Part shown: positions 34,101-40,180 of the stretch, one piece after another | Layout: the number at the start of each line of letters is the position of its first letter | Numbering within the stretch: the stretch's first letter is position 1 | Source of the DNA: Ramlibacter ginsenosidimutans | Lineage (GTDB): Bacteria; Pseudomonadota; Gammaproteobacteria; Burkholderiales; Burkholderiaceae_C | Assembly: GCF_042678185.1 (NCBI RefSeq) | Contig: NZ_JBHUDQ010000007.1 | Reading direction: 5' to 3' (one strand) | Length of the DNA stretch: 64,000 bases | Position numbers and translations under genes: made by a program | The notes under the pieces: model-generated | What the model was told of the DNA's origin: nothing | Database searches by the model: none | The model's input: only the letters and a program-made list of their open reading frames with translations

Positions 34101-35960
34101 CGTCTCGCCCAGGGCCGCACCGGCCGCATTCGACTGCACCACCGAGAACATCCGGCCTGCGGCATCGAAGGAGCTGGTGGTGAGCAGCCCGTTTGCCTGC
34201 GTCACCAGCGTCTTGCGGCCGACGTCGTCGTACTGCGTGACCGTGACTTGCCCCAGCGCGTTGGTCGTGGCGAGCGCGCGCCCAAGGCCGTCGTAGGTGA
34301 AGGTGGTGCTTCCGTTGGTGGCCGATACCGTCTGGAGCAGTTGGCCGGCGGCGCTGTAGACGTAGCGCTGGACGGATTGCGAGCCGTCGGCGATGCCGGA
34401 GCCATCGCTGGCCACGCGCGCGTAAGAGGTCCGGGCCTGCAACTGGCCCCGCGCGTCATAGGCGAGATCGACCCGTTGCGTGAGCGTGAGATCCTGCTGC
34501 GACGCCCATCCCGCCACCGTGCTCTCGGTCAACGCTGCCTCGGGCGCGAGCCCCTGCACCGGATACAACGCCCCCGCGTACGTGATGCTGGCGACCCGCT
34601 GGCCGAACCCGTCGTAGCGGTATTCCATGACGTTGCCCGCGGCACTGACGCTGAAGCGCAGGAGGTTTCGGGCGCCCGCTTCGTACACCCAGCGATCCGT
34701 CAGTGCGCCCGAGGGCAGCGCCGGCCCAGCCCCATCCGGATCCGCAACGGTGTACGTCGTCTGCGACAGCAGCTGGTTGCGCGCGTCGAAGCTGCGGGTG
34801 ATCGTGTCGCCGGCGACATCGCGCTGGAGCACCTGGTTGCCGTTGCCGTCGTACTGGAACGTGGCGACTTTGCCTTCGCCATCCGTCACCGACAGCACGT
34901 TGCCCGTCGCGTCGTACGCGAACTGCCGTACGGCGCTCGCGCCCGCTACGGCAGGGCCGGTGATCGCGGTGATCTGGGCCGAGGCGTCGTAGTCGTAGCG
35001 CGTCACCAGCCCCAGGGGATCCGTGACCGTCGTGAAGCGCATCCCGTACGTGAAGCTGGTCGTCTGGTTGAGCGCGTCGCGCACGGTGGCGACCTTGAAG
35101 TTGCCGCCGCCGGCGTCGACGTACGTGAAGGCGACACTGGTCCCGTCGGCCTGCGTGATGCTGGCGATGCGCTTGCTGCTGCCGTCGTAGGTGTAGGTGG
35201 TCTGGTAGACCTTGCCATCGGCCGTGCTGTTGTCGGCCGGTGTGAGGTCCACCACGACACTGGCCAGACGATTGCTCGCGTCGTAGCCGTAGTGGACCCG
35301 CGTGGTGGTCACGCCCGCGGCGACGGTGCGGACCTGGGCGAGGTTGTTGCCGCTGTAGTCGTAATAGACCGACTCGCCGCTCGCGGTGGTCACGGCGCTC
35401 AGGAAGCCGTTCGCTCCGTATGCGTACGCTACGGCGTTGCCGGCCTGGTCCTTGCTGGAGACCAGCCGCATCGCGCCGCTTCCTTCATAGCGCTGCGTGG
35501 TGCCGCTCGCGCCATCGCGCCACTCGTACTGTTCATCGGTTGCGACGTAGGCGATGGTGTCGTACGCACCGCCGCCCTCGGTGGATACGTACGCAGCGCG
35601 GCCGGCATCGAAGGTGTAGAGCGCTGCGGCGCCGTCGGCGTCCACCCGCTGGATGGTGCTACCCGCCGTGTTGAGCACGCCGGAGAGCACCAGCATCCCG
35701 ATGCCGCTGGCCCACCCGTCGGCGTTGTGATCGATGAGCGATCCATTGCTGTTGTACGTCCTCAGGACCGGGGCGTCCTGGCCGCGTGCGACCAGCAGGT
35801 CGTCCTGGTCCTGCACCACCAGCTGCCCGCTGGCGATGTTGACCGCGACCTCCTGGCCGTTGCGCCCTTGCTGGGCGCCCCCCACGAGGTCCTTGAAGCC
35901 AAGCACTTCGCCGGAGGCGAGGCTCAGGCCCGCTCGCAAGCCGCTGACGATTTCGACCAT
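22119..35960 (-). CDS. giant Rhs/YD-repeat protein with LysM domain and variable C-terminal toxin-like tip
   Basis: About 4613 residues. The start ATG 35960 has AGGGA six bases upstream; a TTG at 35999 would add 13 residues without a clear ribosome site. Residues 1-100 match the N-terminal cap of large YD proteins (VNIASGQLVVQDQDDLLVARG, LRTYNSNGSL). YD repeats such as YDANGRL and YDGNGNVV fill about 130-2630 and 3180-3820. Residues about 2633-3170 are a different Tyr/Val/Pro-rich segment. A LysM domain (YTVRSGDTLQSIA, 3894-3940) follows, then KKKHNWW and a hydrophobic stretch (about 3978-4000), a Gly/Ala-rich region to about 4200, and an AT-richer tip to 4613. The usual Rhs-core end (DP-x-G-type motif) is not found, nor a signal peptide, PAAR or VgrG domain. 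The tip ends with a segment around MEITNYTP that could belong to a nuclease fold, a weak guess. Large YD proteins of this kind act in contact-dependent killing or as surface proteins. Confidence 0.93.
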   Translation of the reverse strand: MVEIVSGLRAGLSLASGEVLGFKDLVGGAQQGRNGQEVAVNIASGQLVVQDQDDLLVARGQDAPVLRTYNSNGSLIDHNADGWASGIGMLVLSGVLNTAGSTIQRVDADGAAALYTFDAGRAAYVSTEGGGAYDTIAYVATDEQYEWRDGASGTTQRYEGSGAMRLVSSKDQAGNAVAYAYGANGFLSAVTTASGESVYYDYSGNNLAQVRTVAAGVTTTRVHYGYDASNRLASVVVDLTPADNSTADGKVYQTTYTYDGSSKRIASITQADGTSVAFTYVDAGGGNFKVATVRDALNQTTSFTYGMRFTTVTDPLGLVTRYDYDASAQITAITGPAVAGASAVRQFAYDATGNVLSVTDGEGKVATFQYDGNGNQVLQRDVAGDTITRSFDARNQLLSQTTYTVADPDGAGPALPSGALTDRWVYEAGARNLLRFSVSAAGNVMEYRYDGFGQRVASITYAGALYPVQGLAPEAALTESTVAGWASQQDLTLTQRVDLAYDARGQLQARTSYARVASDGSGIADGSQSVQRYVYSAAGQLLQTVSATNGSTTFTYDGLGRALATTNALGQVTVTQYDDVGRKTLVTQANGLLTTSSFDAAGRMFSVVQSNAAGAALGETRYFYDAENRLRMTQDPTGVRKWTLYDEAGRKTADIDGNGSMTEYAYDRRGLVTSTMAWGTAINTAALIDATGLPVLTLTAAGLRPAESANDRGEWRQYDAAGRLVRTATSTGMGATALVTELRYDGASRLVQTVSYASTIPTAASAGYVGPGTVGLPAASAQDRVARNFYDDAGRLAGTLDAEGWLTVQNYTAAGQLSERVRFATGTDSTLRAAGTLAQLTPAASASDIHEFSLYDGEGRVVGRIDGEGYLTESVYDGNGNETWSTRYATRANTAAVALGNLAAVRPAPTPQDRCTLRSFDSLDRLMQETSPEGVVTQYAYDSAGNLVSTVRAAGTGEVRTLLVRYDVQGRLTGELSAVGASLLTGGQTQAQVDAVWAQYGTSYSYDAASRRISSTDPPGNRTVYFYNADGALTFQVNALGEVQERRYDARGRLTDTIAYASRISTTGLAGGLGVVTVGANPTLDSRTSFTYTRDSQLASTTDAVGTVTASTYNAFGAEIGRQVTGDGVSLLETYSIDRRGLRIGTVQDAAGLNVVSSAVYDAFGRLTRSIDGNGNVREQSFDRLGRVVTTRDPANALRATSYDAFSRVLTQADALGNVTSYAYDASARTLTVTTAEGIVTRTTYTRHGQVQSITDANGQATVYRYDADGNQVQASTPLTTTSSAYDAADRLVTTTDANGSVVAYAYDAANRVLTRRVDPNGLNLTTAYQYDAKGQRVSVTDANGILTTTEFDRMGRTTRQTVDPAGLNLQTTYTLDGRGKVLTVRTPGGTVTQYSYDSLGRRIQERVDPNGLNLQRSWSYDRNGNVLTSTDARQNVTRYAYDADDRLVFTVDPLGNVRQEQYDAEGRVVKTIAYVTPIALTGLPTTPSAAQVQALVAPQVAFDAVENRVYDKDGRMTATVDGTGAVVRYVFDGNGNVVTRTAYANTVNLATWQPGSLPTPVADAARDETIRTVYDALNRAVYTIDGIGAVVSRAYDGNGNVVQRTAYSVAIATNTAATTGALAAAVAAVASPGCDAIARNTFDAAGRLTWTADGTGAVTQNVYDNNGNVVRQVAYTTAVPAGAAPSTVAAGPNDRATSMAYDSANRLVLQVDALRGVTEQVLDADGHVLRRTAYANPIASVPTVGAASTAGAIRSLLKPDTANDRSTWLAYDAAGRQVLAVDALGAVVETRYDAAGNVTATVAYANPIAPPTGATPTLAALTPLVAANPLADRLIRKAYDAAGQLVYTVDAIGAVQARQYDGAGRLLRTTRYATPLADGTATTASAIAATVRPLAGSDQVAVYSYNAAGQLISATDALNATETYGYDALGHKLSFGNKSGFTWTYTYDAAGRMLTETTPKVQLTSASLDGAGNIALSSEAPSSVVTRLAYDALGNLTRRTEAAGRPEERTTTYEYDALGRQVHVVYPAIGVYNAAGDAVTSNGAVGVASRVETLRALESRTWYDTLGNAVANRDVGDAISQKVYDVLGHVSYEIDALGYVTAYARNAFGDVTSLTRYGAKTALASTTITAASQAATKAQVAAALGATGFDHSKDRVLQSTYDRAGRLLQTQEPTAFVSQWTGSVAQTDNVAKTTLSVYDAFGQLVQQQKLVMANTWATTSHYFDVGGREVGTVDALGYLTSRVFDVQGNLTKATEFANAVAPGWTVASHGTPAASADDRATTYGYDLLNRKTSETRLSVEASTRSDASSSRLDLTTRYEYDAVGNQTRAVDAAGNATISYYDALGRVAAIAAPAYGRTQTGATANPVTAFRRDAHGNVVAKTDYAILAVAPTPTSLTPPVADANDRTVSTLFDVQGRAIQTTDAIGNSQYSSYDAYAHLAKQWQGVTGNDGITHTAFELDLYDKLGRLVETRTPASTSLSADAAGNIVTVSQAQAGVVSTVIEYDGFGDITRKGTQGGGQEYFEYDNAGRLWRTNSGDGVDRINLYDGLGNITAQIRSSGSGRDDLDIKSFANAQAAAANPSTRREDIQVDALGRVISRTQAARLELQGGVSVQQQYTTATVQNSATVNGAANQVALTWNSLARLGSGDIRVTIEYRTSVYVSGSNESGSENGGSSTSTAGGYVASSTIRSFTSGVMNGDACASGATLRWSESSTSSDLGVSSVTRIVVLKKDTAGNWVTVVDQTPGYGANEIDVAAPPDPNAAVSLQLRAAGSTGDTGWWEAGLNAFGAAYRFNAAGLAVGSYEYRVLVTSSNQPTRITGTGTVAITPPPLNVISTPIQCGQGGAGAGILTWASPGASWAQVFRFRPNGSTGAWTALPVTTPVQGFNGVNTSALGAGTYQFELLWTVNGQNVPTAHATGAFTVVASKPAYWVPPVNLPPITGMRIGMTLGTPYLIWNAANATVAQYRVPGGAWVNLAIDNSGQTLTEGPPTGTQQVYLAGVPVGSYQLQILAGSPPAQATANLTVNPPTPGYYVTVNVQVPTYVPIITSYAPVYETRYATRTASYWVWVGASGYRGTDEAGNPIYAVPAHYEIRYYTETYSYQVQVGQRPVYATDENGKLLYQTVWVTQAQQKWVPPVPQPPTLSITTPAYTPGYLVASTPTQYAVSVNTAAGSAAWSTADGAVVSQSAGLNGDARWLRPVVQQKTDRWGNVVQISDPRAAYWITTYRYNASNQLVQQSLPDVGAGAAVTSLYYDVLGRQVATRDANGHVNGQSFDAAGHLVTEVHADGGIVSNAYNVFGQKVSSTDAMGNVVTFAYDKLGHLLRQAKGPVDVYAVDGSNNIQSLGRRTIVETWSYDQLGRKLTQANGNGETLRYSYDLAGNIVATQQAMGQVVRDAYDPQGFKIAEVDANGNASAWTYDYFGKLTSHSDLGGVSHSYTYDNARQLVSQTSSAGQNLAYSYDAAGQLTTIQDWANGQTTTYVYDLGGRTVRERVVQGGITYQDNNMAWDARGNLRDVADARVHVVMDYDAVGNRTHVGTYVDYQGAASEVAAGSERYYQYDAMNRQVVIDAADAAGNLGAQGHSVSYDKNGNRTSDTSWGSKVVSTTGPVITGYDEHGLAVYGIGATGFAATTGYSTEAYKYDALNRLWSVEKDGVQIDLRYYDGADRVMQSGPGGALPQQYANLINQGLTPDQMNGKEGRINRYDANGRLLHQRVLKSDNSAKLDISWDPNENIQGYVADGYDAAGNVVGYTVTNHDTGVVHEYTLTTKRFDSYQSAATHGVSTKQLPGDSTQQYDANGFLVGVVDSSQHANDRTLVNDATGHALYVNQGGNIQRQLVVNGEVLGTYGVGVDPNNPASGANNNPNFANVVDFDFGYARVSASYPSASPGAYTVRSGDTLQSIAQTAYGDSSLWFRIADANGLASGNDLKVGQTLNIPNRVSTISNNASTFKPYDPSKIEGDKTPSLATPVPKKKHNWWGQLLMAVVMVAAVVFTAGVAATAMGVSGSVWSAGFGVLTGGAAGGATGALASFAVGGSALGTAGTMALAAAGGSILSQAVGIATGVQDKFSWTQVGLSAIGGGVSAGLAGWAPLGGEASALGNTMVRSAVVNATTQGIGVVTGLQAQFDWRGVAASAFGAGAGEAAEAGLGPAWRATPMGDLAARSLKGLAAGTVTAVMHGGTVAIQRVAVDAFGNAVGESLAEGASSIGSAPAANTLFPDQLHASAPLPDMAEIGELNRQIAGYSASPVDPEDMDLVASNEGVSLSKSSRGGLRRTGNSINFASSSDYAINADYSIVPPTGLIRLPTQIGSTIPDAAVDFAKSAYTLTLETAGALWNSVAQPALSLANLLGRGVAPNANWFDRDPASDVPRWSYRTSYGLAAEKFADVAQLFAGGYTIRGIGLGLKVAAGVGGVLYSTDATAAPLLNGIRKLITPALGDSIALTRVTNDGVAIIRTGDLSFSQVSLQSSTMEYRNRFAQLRELDPTWRNLQSAAQEVRDGYSFEKLSLDWRTAINDARALRGSEPWIANRFESAAIGSYVDTGIGIRMQQGLISGADDYLKMRVGPDLVPRAGEGLKMEITNYTPSLNAIATHAWRYPTETMRYILYRASR

Positions 35961-36041
35961 CGCGTGTCCCTGGATCTGGGTTGAGGAAGCGGCACCCAAG
36001 CTCGTGCCCTGCCCCCAATACGTCCTCGGGCGAGCGACTTT

Positions 36042-36056
36042 GTTTAGCGGCTAAAC
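36042..36056. promoter_or_regulatory. Palindrome GTTTAG-CGG-CTAAAC in the Rhs/TPR divergent region
   Basis: A perfect 6-bp-arm palindrome, unusually AT-rich for this genome, lies 82 bases upstream of the Rhs start and 48 bases upstream of the divergent TPR gene. Its right arm continues into AAACCG-GTG-CGGTTTTT (36052-36069), a second small stem followed by T residues on the plus strand. Operator or transcription-pausing element; the regulator is unknown. Confidence 0.5.
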
Positions 36057-36103
36057 CGGTGCGGTTTTTCGCGGATATACGTGGGCACACAGCGGGAGAT
36101 CCC

Positions 36104-36658
36104 ATGGACCAGGACACGCGCTTCGATGGGCTGATCAGCGAAGGGCTCGCCGCCAGCAGCGGGCAGCAGCGGCAAGCGGCCATCGACCTGTTCACCCGCG
36201 CCAGCGCGCTGCGGCCCGCGTCGGGCATTCCGCATTTCCTGATCGGCTCCGAGCACGCGGCAGCCGGCGACCTGCAAGCGGCCGAGTCCGCATTCGCGAA
36301 TGCGGTGCTGCTGGCGCCCGGCTTCGAGCTGGCCCGCTACCAGCTGGGGCTCTTGCAGTTCAGTGCCGGCCGCGCCGCCATCGCGCTGGTGACCTGGCAA
36401 CCCTTGTTCGGCCTGGGCAGGCAGGCCTCGCTGGGCCGCTTCGTGCGCGCGTTCGCGGCGCTCGCGCAGGACGGCCTGCAGGAAGCACTGGCGCTGTTCG
36501 AGGCGGGGCTGGCTTGCGACGACCTGAACCTCACCGTCGCGAGCGACGTGCGGCAGGTGACCGCCGGCTTGCGCGCCCTGCTCTCATCTCCAGGAGAAAG
36601 CGCCCCACGGGGCGAGGCGCACGTGCTGCTGGCAGCCTACGCGCGCGGGCTCCACTGA
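36104..36658 (+). CDS. TPR-repeat protein 1 (184 aa)
   Basis: A 184-residue helical protein with tetratricopeptide-type repeats: AAIDLFTRASALRPASGIPHFLIGSEHAAAGDLQAAESAFANAV fits two units when split at the proline, and GLQEALALFEAGLACDD fits another. No signal peptide or membrane segment is seen, so it is probably a cytoplasmic scaffold. The ATG at 36104 has GGGAG five bases upstream. It is divergent from the giant Rhs gene and shares its control region, and its 3' end overlaps the convergent TPR gene by 22 bases. A chaperone or assembly role for the Rhs protein is possible but unsupported by sequence. Confidence 0.75.
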   Translation: MDQDTRFDGLISEGLAASSGQQRQAAIDLFTRASALRPASGIPHFLIGSEHAAAGDLQAAESAFANAVLLAPGFELARYQLGLLQFSAGRAAIALVTWQPLFGLGRQASLGRFVRAFAALAQDGLQEALALFEAGLACDDLNLTVASDVRQVTAGLRALLSSPGESAPRGEAHVLLAAYARGLH

Positions 36659-37761
36659 TCGGACAGGGCTTCGAGCAAAGCCTCGACGCGCCGTGCGCCG
36701 GGCGCTGCATGCGCCAGTTCCCGCGCGAGCTTGCACAGCGCGTCCGAGGCATCGATCGCCTCGCCTTGAGTCGCCTCGCGCGCCGCGCCGTCGGCGTCGC
36801 CGGATACCGCATGCGCGAGTGCCAGTGCGCCGTGCGCCTGTGCGTCCGCCGGGTCCAGCTGCACCGCCGATCGCAGTGCGGCCAGCGCGCCGGCGGTCTC
36901 CCCCAGCAGCAGCCGCGTCCAGCCGAGCGCCACCCAGCTCTGTGCGTGCGAAGGCATGGCTTGCACAGCGCGTTCCAGCGCGTCGCAAGCGGCCGGGAAG
37001 TCACGCTCCAGCAGGCAGGCAAAGCCCCAGGCCAACAGCGTGCGGCCGTCCTGCGGCTTGCGCGCGAGCGCCTGCTGCAGGAAGCCACGCGCTTCGTCGG
37101 GCGAACGCGCCGCCAGAGCCAGCGAGCCACGCGCCACCAGAGCCTCGGGCTGGCGCGGATCCGACTGCAGCGCGAAGTCCGCCAGCGACCGCGCGGACGC
37201 GAGCTCGTCGAGGTCCAGGGCGATGAGGCTTGCCACGCCCGCGGCCACGGGGGCCAGCCGCTTTGCCGCCTGCGCCTCGCAGGTCCACGCCCAGGCGGCG
37301 TCCAGCGCGCCTCGCTCGTGGCAGGCGCGCAGCCAGAGCGCCTGCGAGCGCCCCGCCAGTTCGGGCGGCAGTGTCAGGTGCGGGGGAAAGTCGTCCAGCA
37401 GGGGCTGCAAGAGCTCGCAGGCCGCGGCGGCGTCTCCCTCCAGCAAACGCACGTAGGCCAGGTCATGGACCAGCACCGCGTCACCCCGGGCGCTCGCGCG
37501 CAGCTCCTCGAGCAAGCTGCGGGCGCGCGCCAGGTCGCGGGTGGCGATGCTCCACTGGGCGAGGCGGAACCTCCACTCGGCCGCGCCGGGCGCGAGCCGC
37601 TCGCCGCTTTCGATATATGCAGCGGCCTGCTCGTGGCGACCGCAGGCCATCGCCTCCTCGCAGGCCTCCGCGAGCAGGCCGGCGTTGGCCGGGTCTTGCG
37701 CCAGGTAGCCCGCGAGCCGGACCAGGCGCGGGGACGGCGGAGGGCTGGCGGGCTGGTTCAT
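36637..37761 (-). CDS. TPR-repeat protein 2 (374 aa)
   Basis: A 374-residue protein composed almost wholly of TPR-like helical pairs, for example PEALVARGSLALAARSPDEA, GRTLLAWGFACLLERDFPAA and AQSWVALGWTRLLLGETAGA. Three consecutive canonical repeats occupy about 205-320; the N-terminal half is more divergent. No signal peptide or membrane segment is seen. It is encoded on the minus strand directly upstream of Rhs in orientation, with only TPR gene 1 in between, and overlaps that gene tail to tail. Both TPR genes could serve the Rhs system or be unrelated; the sequence does not decide. The 123-base gap to nagZ shows nothing clear. Confidence 0.75.
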   Translation of the reverse strand: MNQPASPPPSPRLVRLAGYLAQDPANAGLLAEACEEAMACGRHEQAAAYIESGERLAPGAAEWRFRLAQWSIATRDLARARSLLEELRASARGDAVLVHDLAYVRLLEGDAAAACELLQPLLDDFPPHLTLPPELAGRSQALWLRACHERGALDAAWAWTCEAQAAKRLAPVAAGVASLIALDLDELASARSLADFALQSDPRQPEALVARGSLALAARSPDEARGFLQQALARKPQDGRTLLAWGFACLLERDFPAACDALERAVQAMPSHAQSWVALGWTRLLLGETAGALAALRSAVQLDPADAQAHGALALAHAVSGDADGAAREATQGEAIDASDALCKLARELAHAAPGARRVEALLEALSDQWSPRA

Positions 37762-37884
37762 GACGCACCGGTGCGAGAGGATGCGGCGATTGGAAGCGAC
37801 GGTCCGCCCCGGATCAAGGCAAGTCCGACGTTGTGCAGTGCGACTTAATACCCGCAGCGCTGCCGCCGCTCGCCGCAGCCCGGC

Positions 37885-38973
37885 TCAGGGCAGCATCGTC
37901 AGCGCCCGCATGTACCGCGGCTCCGTCATCAGCGCATCCCACGTGATCGACGGCCCACAAGGCAGCAGCGCCAGCCTGCGCTGCTCGCCCTGCTCGCTGG
38001 CGCGCCACTCGCCGCGCGATTGCGCCTCCTCCAGCCCGTCCAGCATCTCGTCGATGGACGCACCGCCCTCGCTGTTCACCGACTCGTTGCACAGCAGCAC
38101 CATGTCGCAGCCCGCGTTCAGCGCCACGACGGCCGCCTCGGTGAAGCTCACGTTGCGGCCCTCGATCTGGCGGGCGCCCGCCATGCTCAGGTCGTCGCTG
38201 AAGACGGCGCCCTGGAACTGCAGTTGCTCGCGCAGGATGTCCTGCAGCCACCGGGCCGAGAAGCCGGCCGGCAGCGCGTCGACCATGCTGTACACGACGT
38301 GCGCGGGCATCACGCTGGTGAGCGCCGTGCCCAGCCACTCGTAGGGGATGGCGTCCTCCGCCAGGATCTCCTCCAGGCTGCGGTCGTCCACCGGGATCTC
38401 CAGGTGCGAGTCCGCGCGCACGAAGCCGTGGCCGGGGAAGTGCTTGCCGCAGTTGGCCATGCCCGCCTGCAGCAGGCCTTGCATCAGGCTGCGCGCCAGC
38501 ACCGTCACGACGCGCGGGTCGCGGTGGAAGGAGCGGTCGCCGATCACCGAGCTCGCGCCGTAGTCCAGGTCCAGCACCGGCGTGAAGCTGAAGTCCACGC
38601 CGCAGGCGCGCAGCTCCGCGCCCAGCACGTAGCCGGCCGCCGTGGCCGCGGCCATGGCCTGCATCGCGCCGGAGCCTTCGCGTCCGTCGCCGTCGTTCAT
38701 CCACATCTCGCCGAAGCGGCGCATCGGCGGCAGGTGCGTGAAGCCGTCGGTGCGGAAGCGCTGCACGCGCCCGCCTTCGTGGTCCACGCAGATCAGCAGG
38801 TCCTCGCGGATGGCCTTGATCTCCGCGCACAGCGCCGCGAGCTGCTCGCGGTCCTGCCAGTTGCGCGCGAACAGGATCATGCCGCCCACCAGCGGGTGCG
38901 CAAGGCGGCGCCGGTCTGCCGCGTGCAGCGCGACGCCGGCCACGTCGATGATCACCGGTGCGTGTTCACTCAT
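37885..38973 (-). CDS. nagZ: beta-N-acetylhexosaminidase (cell-wall recycling)
   Basis: A 362-residue cytoplasmic glycoside hydrolase family 3 enzyme that removes GlcNAc from anhydro-muropeptides during peptidoglycan recycling. It has VGGMILFARNW, ICVDHEGGRVQRF, NCGKHFPGHGFVRADSHLEIP (the catalytic loop region) and the nucleophile motif FSDDLSMAGA. Length matches the single-domain NagZ type, with no signal peptide. The start overlaps the end of acpS by eight bases (ATGAGTGA), so it is the last gene of the lepA-to-nagZ run. Confidence 0.95.
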   Translation of the reverse strand: MSEHAPVIIDVAGVALHAADRRRLAHPLVGGMILFARNWQDREQLAALCAEIKAIREDLLICVDHEGGRVQRFRTDGFTHLPPMRRFGEMWMNDGDGREGSGAMQAMAAATAAGYVLGAELRACGVDFSFTPVLDLDYGASSVIGDRSFHRDPRVVTVLARSLMQGLLQAGMANCGKHFPGHGFVRADSHLEIPVDDRSLEEILAEDAIPYEWLGTALTSVMPAHVVYSMVDALPAGFSARWLQDILREQLQFQGAVFSDDLSMAGARQIEGRNVSFTEAAVVALNAGCDMVLLCNESVNSEGGASIDEMLDGLEEAQSRGEWRASEQGEQRRLALLPCGPSITWDALMTEPRYMRALTMLP

Positions 38974-39376
38974 GCTTCTTCTCTTCCTTTTGTTCGACGA
39001 CGACGAAGCTCGCCGCGTAATCCGTTTCGTCCGTGACGCTCACGTGCGCGCTCAGGCCCCGCGCCTCGCACCACGCCTTCAGCGCGCCGTGCAGCACGAT
39101 CACGGGCTGGCCGCTCGCCAGCTTGCCGACTTCGCAGGCGCGCCAGGTCATGGGCATGCGCATGCCCAGGCCCACGGCCTTGCTGAACGCTTCCTTGGCC
39201 GAGAAGCGCGTGGCGAGGTAGCGCACGCCGCGTTCGGGCCAGCGCGCGCTGCGCGCCTTCCAGGTCTTGAACTCGGCGTCGGTGAGGATCTTCTCGGCGA
39301 AGCGGTCGCCGTGGCGCTCCAGCGAGGCGCGGATACGGCGCACGTCGCAGATGTCGGTGCCGATGCCGTAGATCAC
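38966..39376 (-). CDS. acpS: holo-[acyl-carrier-protein] synthase
   Basis: A 136-residue phosphopantetheinyl transferase that moves 4'-phosphopantetheine from CoA onto apo-ACP. The signature is IYGIGTDICDVRRI at the N-terminus and RYLATRFSAKEAFSKAVG in the middle, which supply the Asp and Glu metal ligands. The start is a GTG at 39376 whose last two bases overlap the pdxJ stop (GTGA); no better start exists before the conserved N-terminus. Its substrate, AcpP, is encoded 13 kb upstream in the same direction. Confidence 0.93.
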   Translation of the reverse strand: MIYGIGTDICDVRRIRASLERHGDRFAEKILTDAEFKTWKARSARWPERGVRYLATRFSAKEAFSKAVGLGMRMPMTWRACEVGKLASGQPVIVLHGALKAWCEARGLSAHVSVTDETDYAASFVVVEQKEEKKHE

Positions 39377-40137
39377 TGGTCGCTGCCGCCTCCGGCGGCG
39401 CGGTGGATCGCCGCGAGGTAGGCGCGCACGGTGGCGGCGTAGCCCATCTCCAGCGCGTCGGCGATCAGAGCGTGGCCGATGGACACCTCCAGCACGCCCG
39501 GCACGGCGCGCAGGAAGTCGGGCAGGTTGTCGCGATTGAGGTCGTGGCCGGCATTGACGCCCAGGCCCGCGGCATGCGCGGCCTGCCCCGCCGCTGCGAA
39601 GCGGCGCAGTTGCTCGCCCTGCCGGGTGGTGCCCCAGGCCGCGGCATACGGCTCGGTGTACAGCTCCACGCGGTCCGCGCCCACGGCCTTGGCCAGCGGG
39701 ATCGCGCGGGCATCGGCATCCATGAACAGGCTCACGCGCACGCCGAGCGACTTCGCCTCGGCGATGAGGGGCTTCACGCGCTCGCCGTCCTTTTCCAGGT
39801 CCCAGCCGTGGTCGCTGGTGAACTGGCCTTCGCTGTCCGGGACGAACGTGCACTGGTGCGGCCGCAGCTCGCGCACGAAGTCCATCAGGTTGTGGAAGGG
39901 GTTGCCCTCGATGTTGAACTCGGCCCGGGGCCAGTCCTTCTTCAGCAGTGCATGCAGCGCGCGCACGTCGTCGCCGCGGATGTGCCGGGCGTCCGGCCGC
40001 GGGTGCACGGTGATGCCGTGCGCGCCGGCCTGCAGGCACAGCGTCGCGGCGCGGGTGACGCTGGGGATGCCGAGGTGGCGCGTGTTGCGCACCAGGGCGA
40101 CCTTGTTCAGGTTCACCGACAAGGCGGTTGGATTCAC
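39373..40137 (-). CDS. pdxJ: pyridoxine 5'-phosphate synthase
   Basis: The enzyme condenses 1-deoxyxylulose 5-phosphate with 3-amino-2-oxopropyl phosphate, the final ring-forming step of vitamin B6 synthesis. The product has 254 residues starting MNPTALSVNLNKVALVRNTR and shows GAHGITVHPRPDARHI, FNIEGNP, SDHGWDL and GLGVNAGHDLN. The GTG at 40137 is preferred because GGAGG lies seven bases upstream; an ATG at 40155 would put that site inside the coding region. It overlaps acpS by four bases, an arrangement often seen in proteobacteria. Confidence 0.94.
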   Translation of the reverse strand: MNPTALSVNLNKVALVRNTRHLGIPSVTRAATLCLQAGAHGITVHPRPDARHIRGDDVRALHALLKKDWPRAEFNIEGNPFHNLMDFVRELRPHQCTFVPDSEGQFTSDHGWDLEKDGERVKPLIAEAKSLGVRVSLFMDADARAIPLAKAVGADRVELYTEPYAAAWGTTRQGEQLRRFAAAGQAAHAAGLGVNAGHDLNRDNLPDFLRAVPGVLEVSIGHALIADALEMGYAATVRAYLAAIHRAAGGGSDQ

Positions 40138-40180
40138 TCGAGGGCCTCCGTGCATGGGACCGCCGCCCGCGCTGCGGACC

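Noticed and set aside
35961..35999. TTG at 35999 as start of the Rhs gene
   Set aside because: The ATG at 35960 has AGGGA at proper spacing and the 13 extra residues show no similarity to the family N-terminus.
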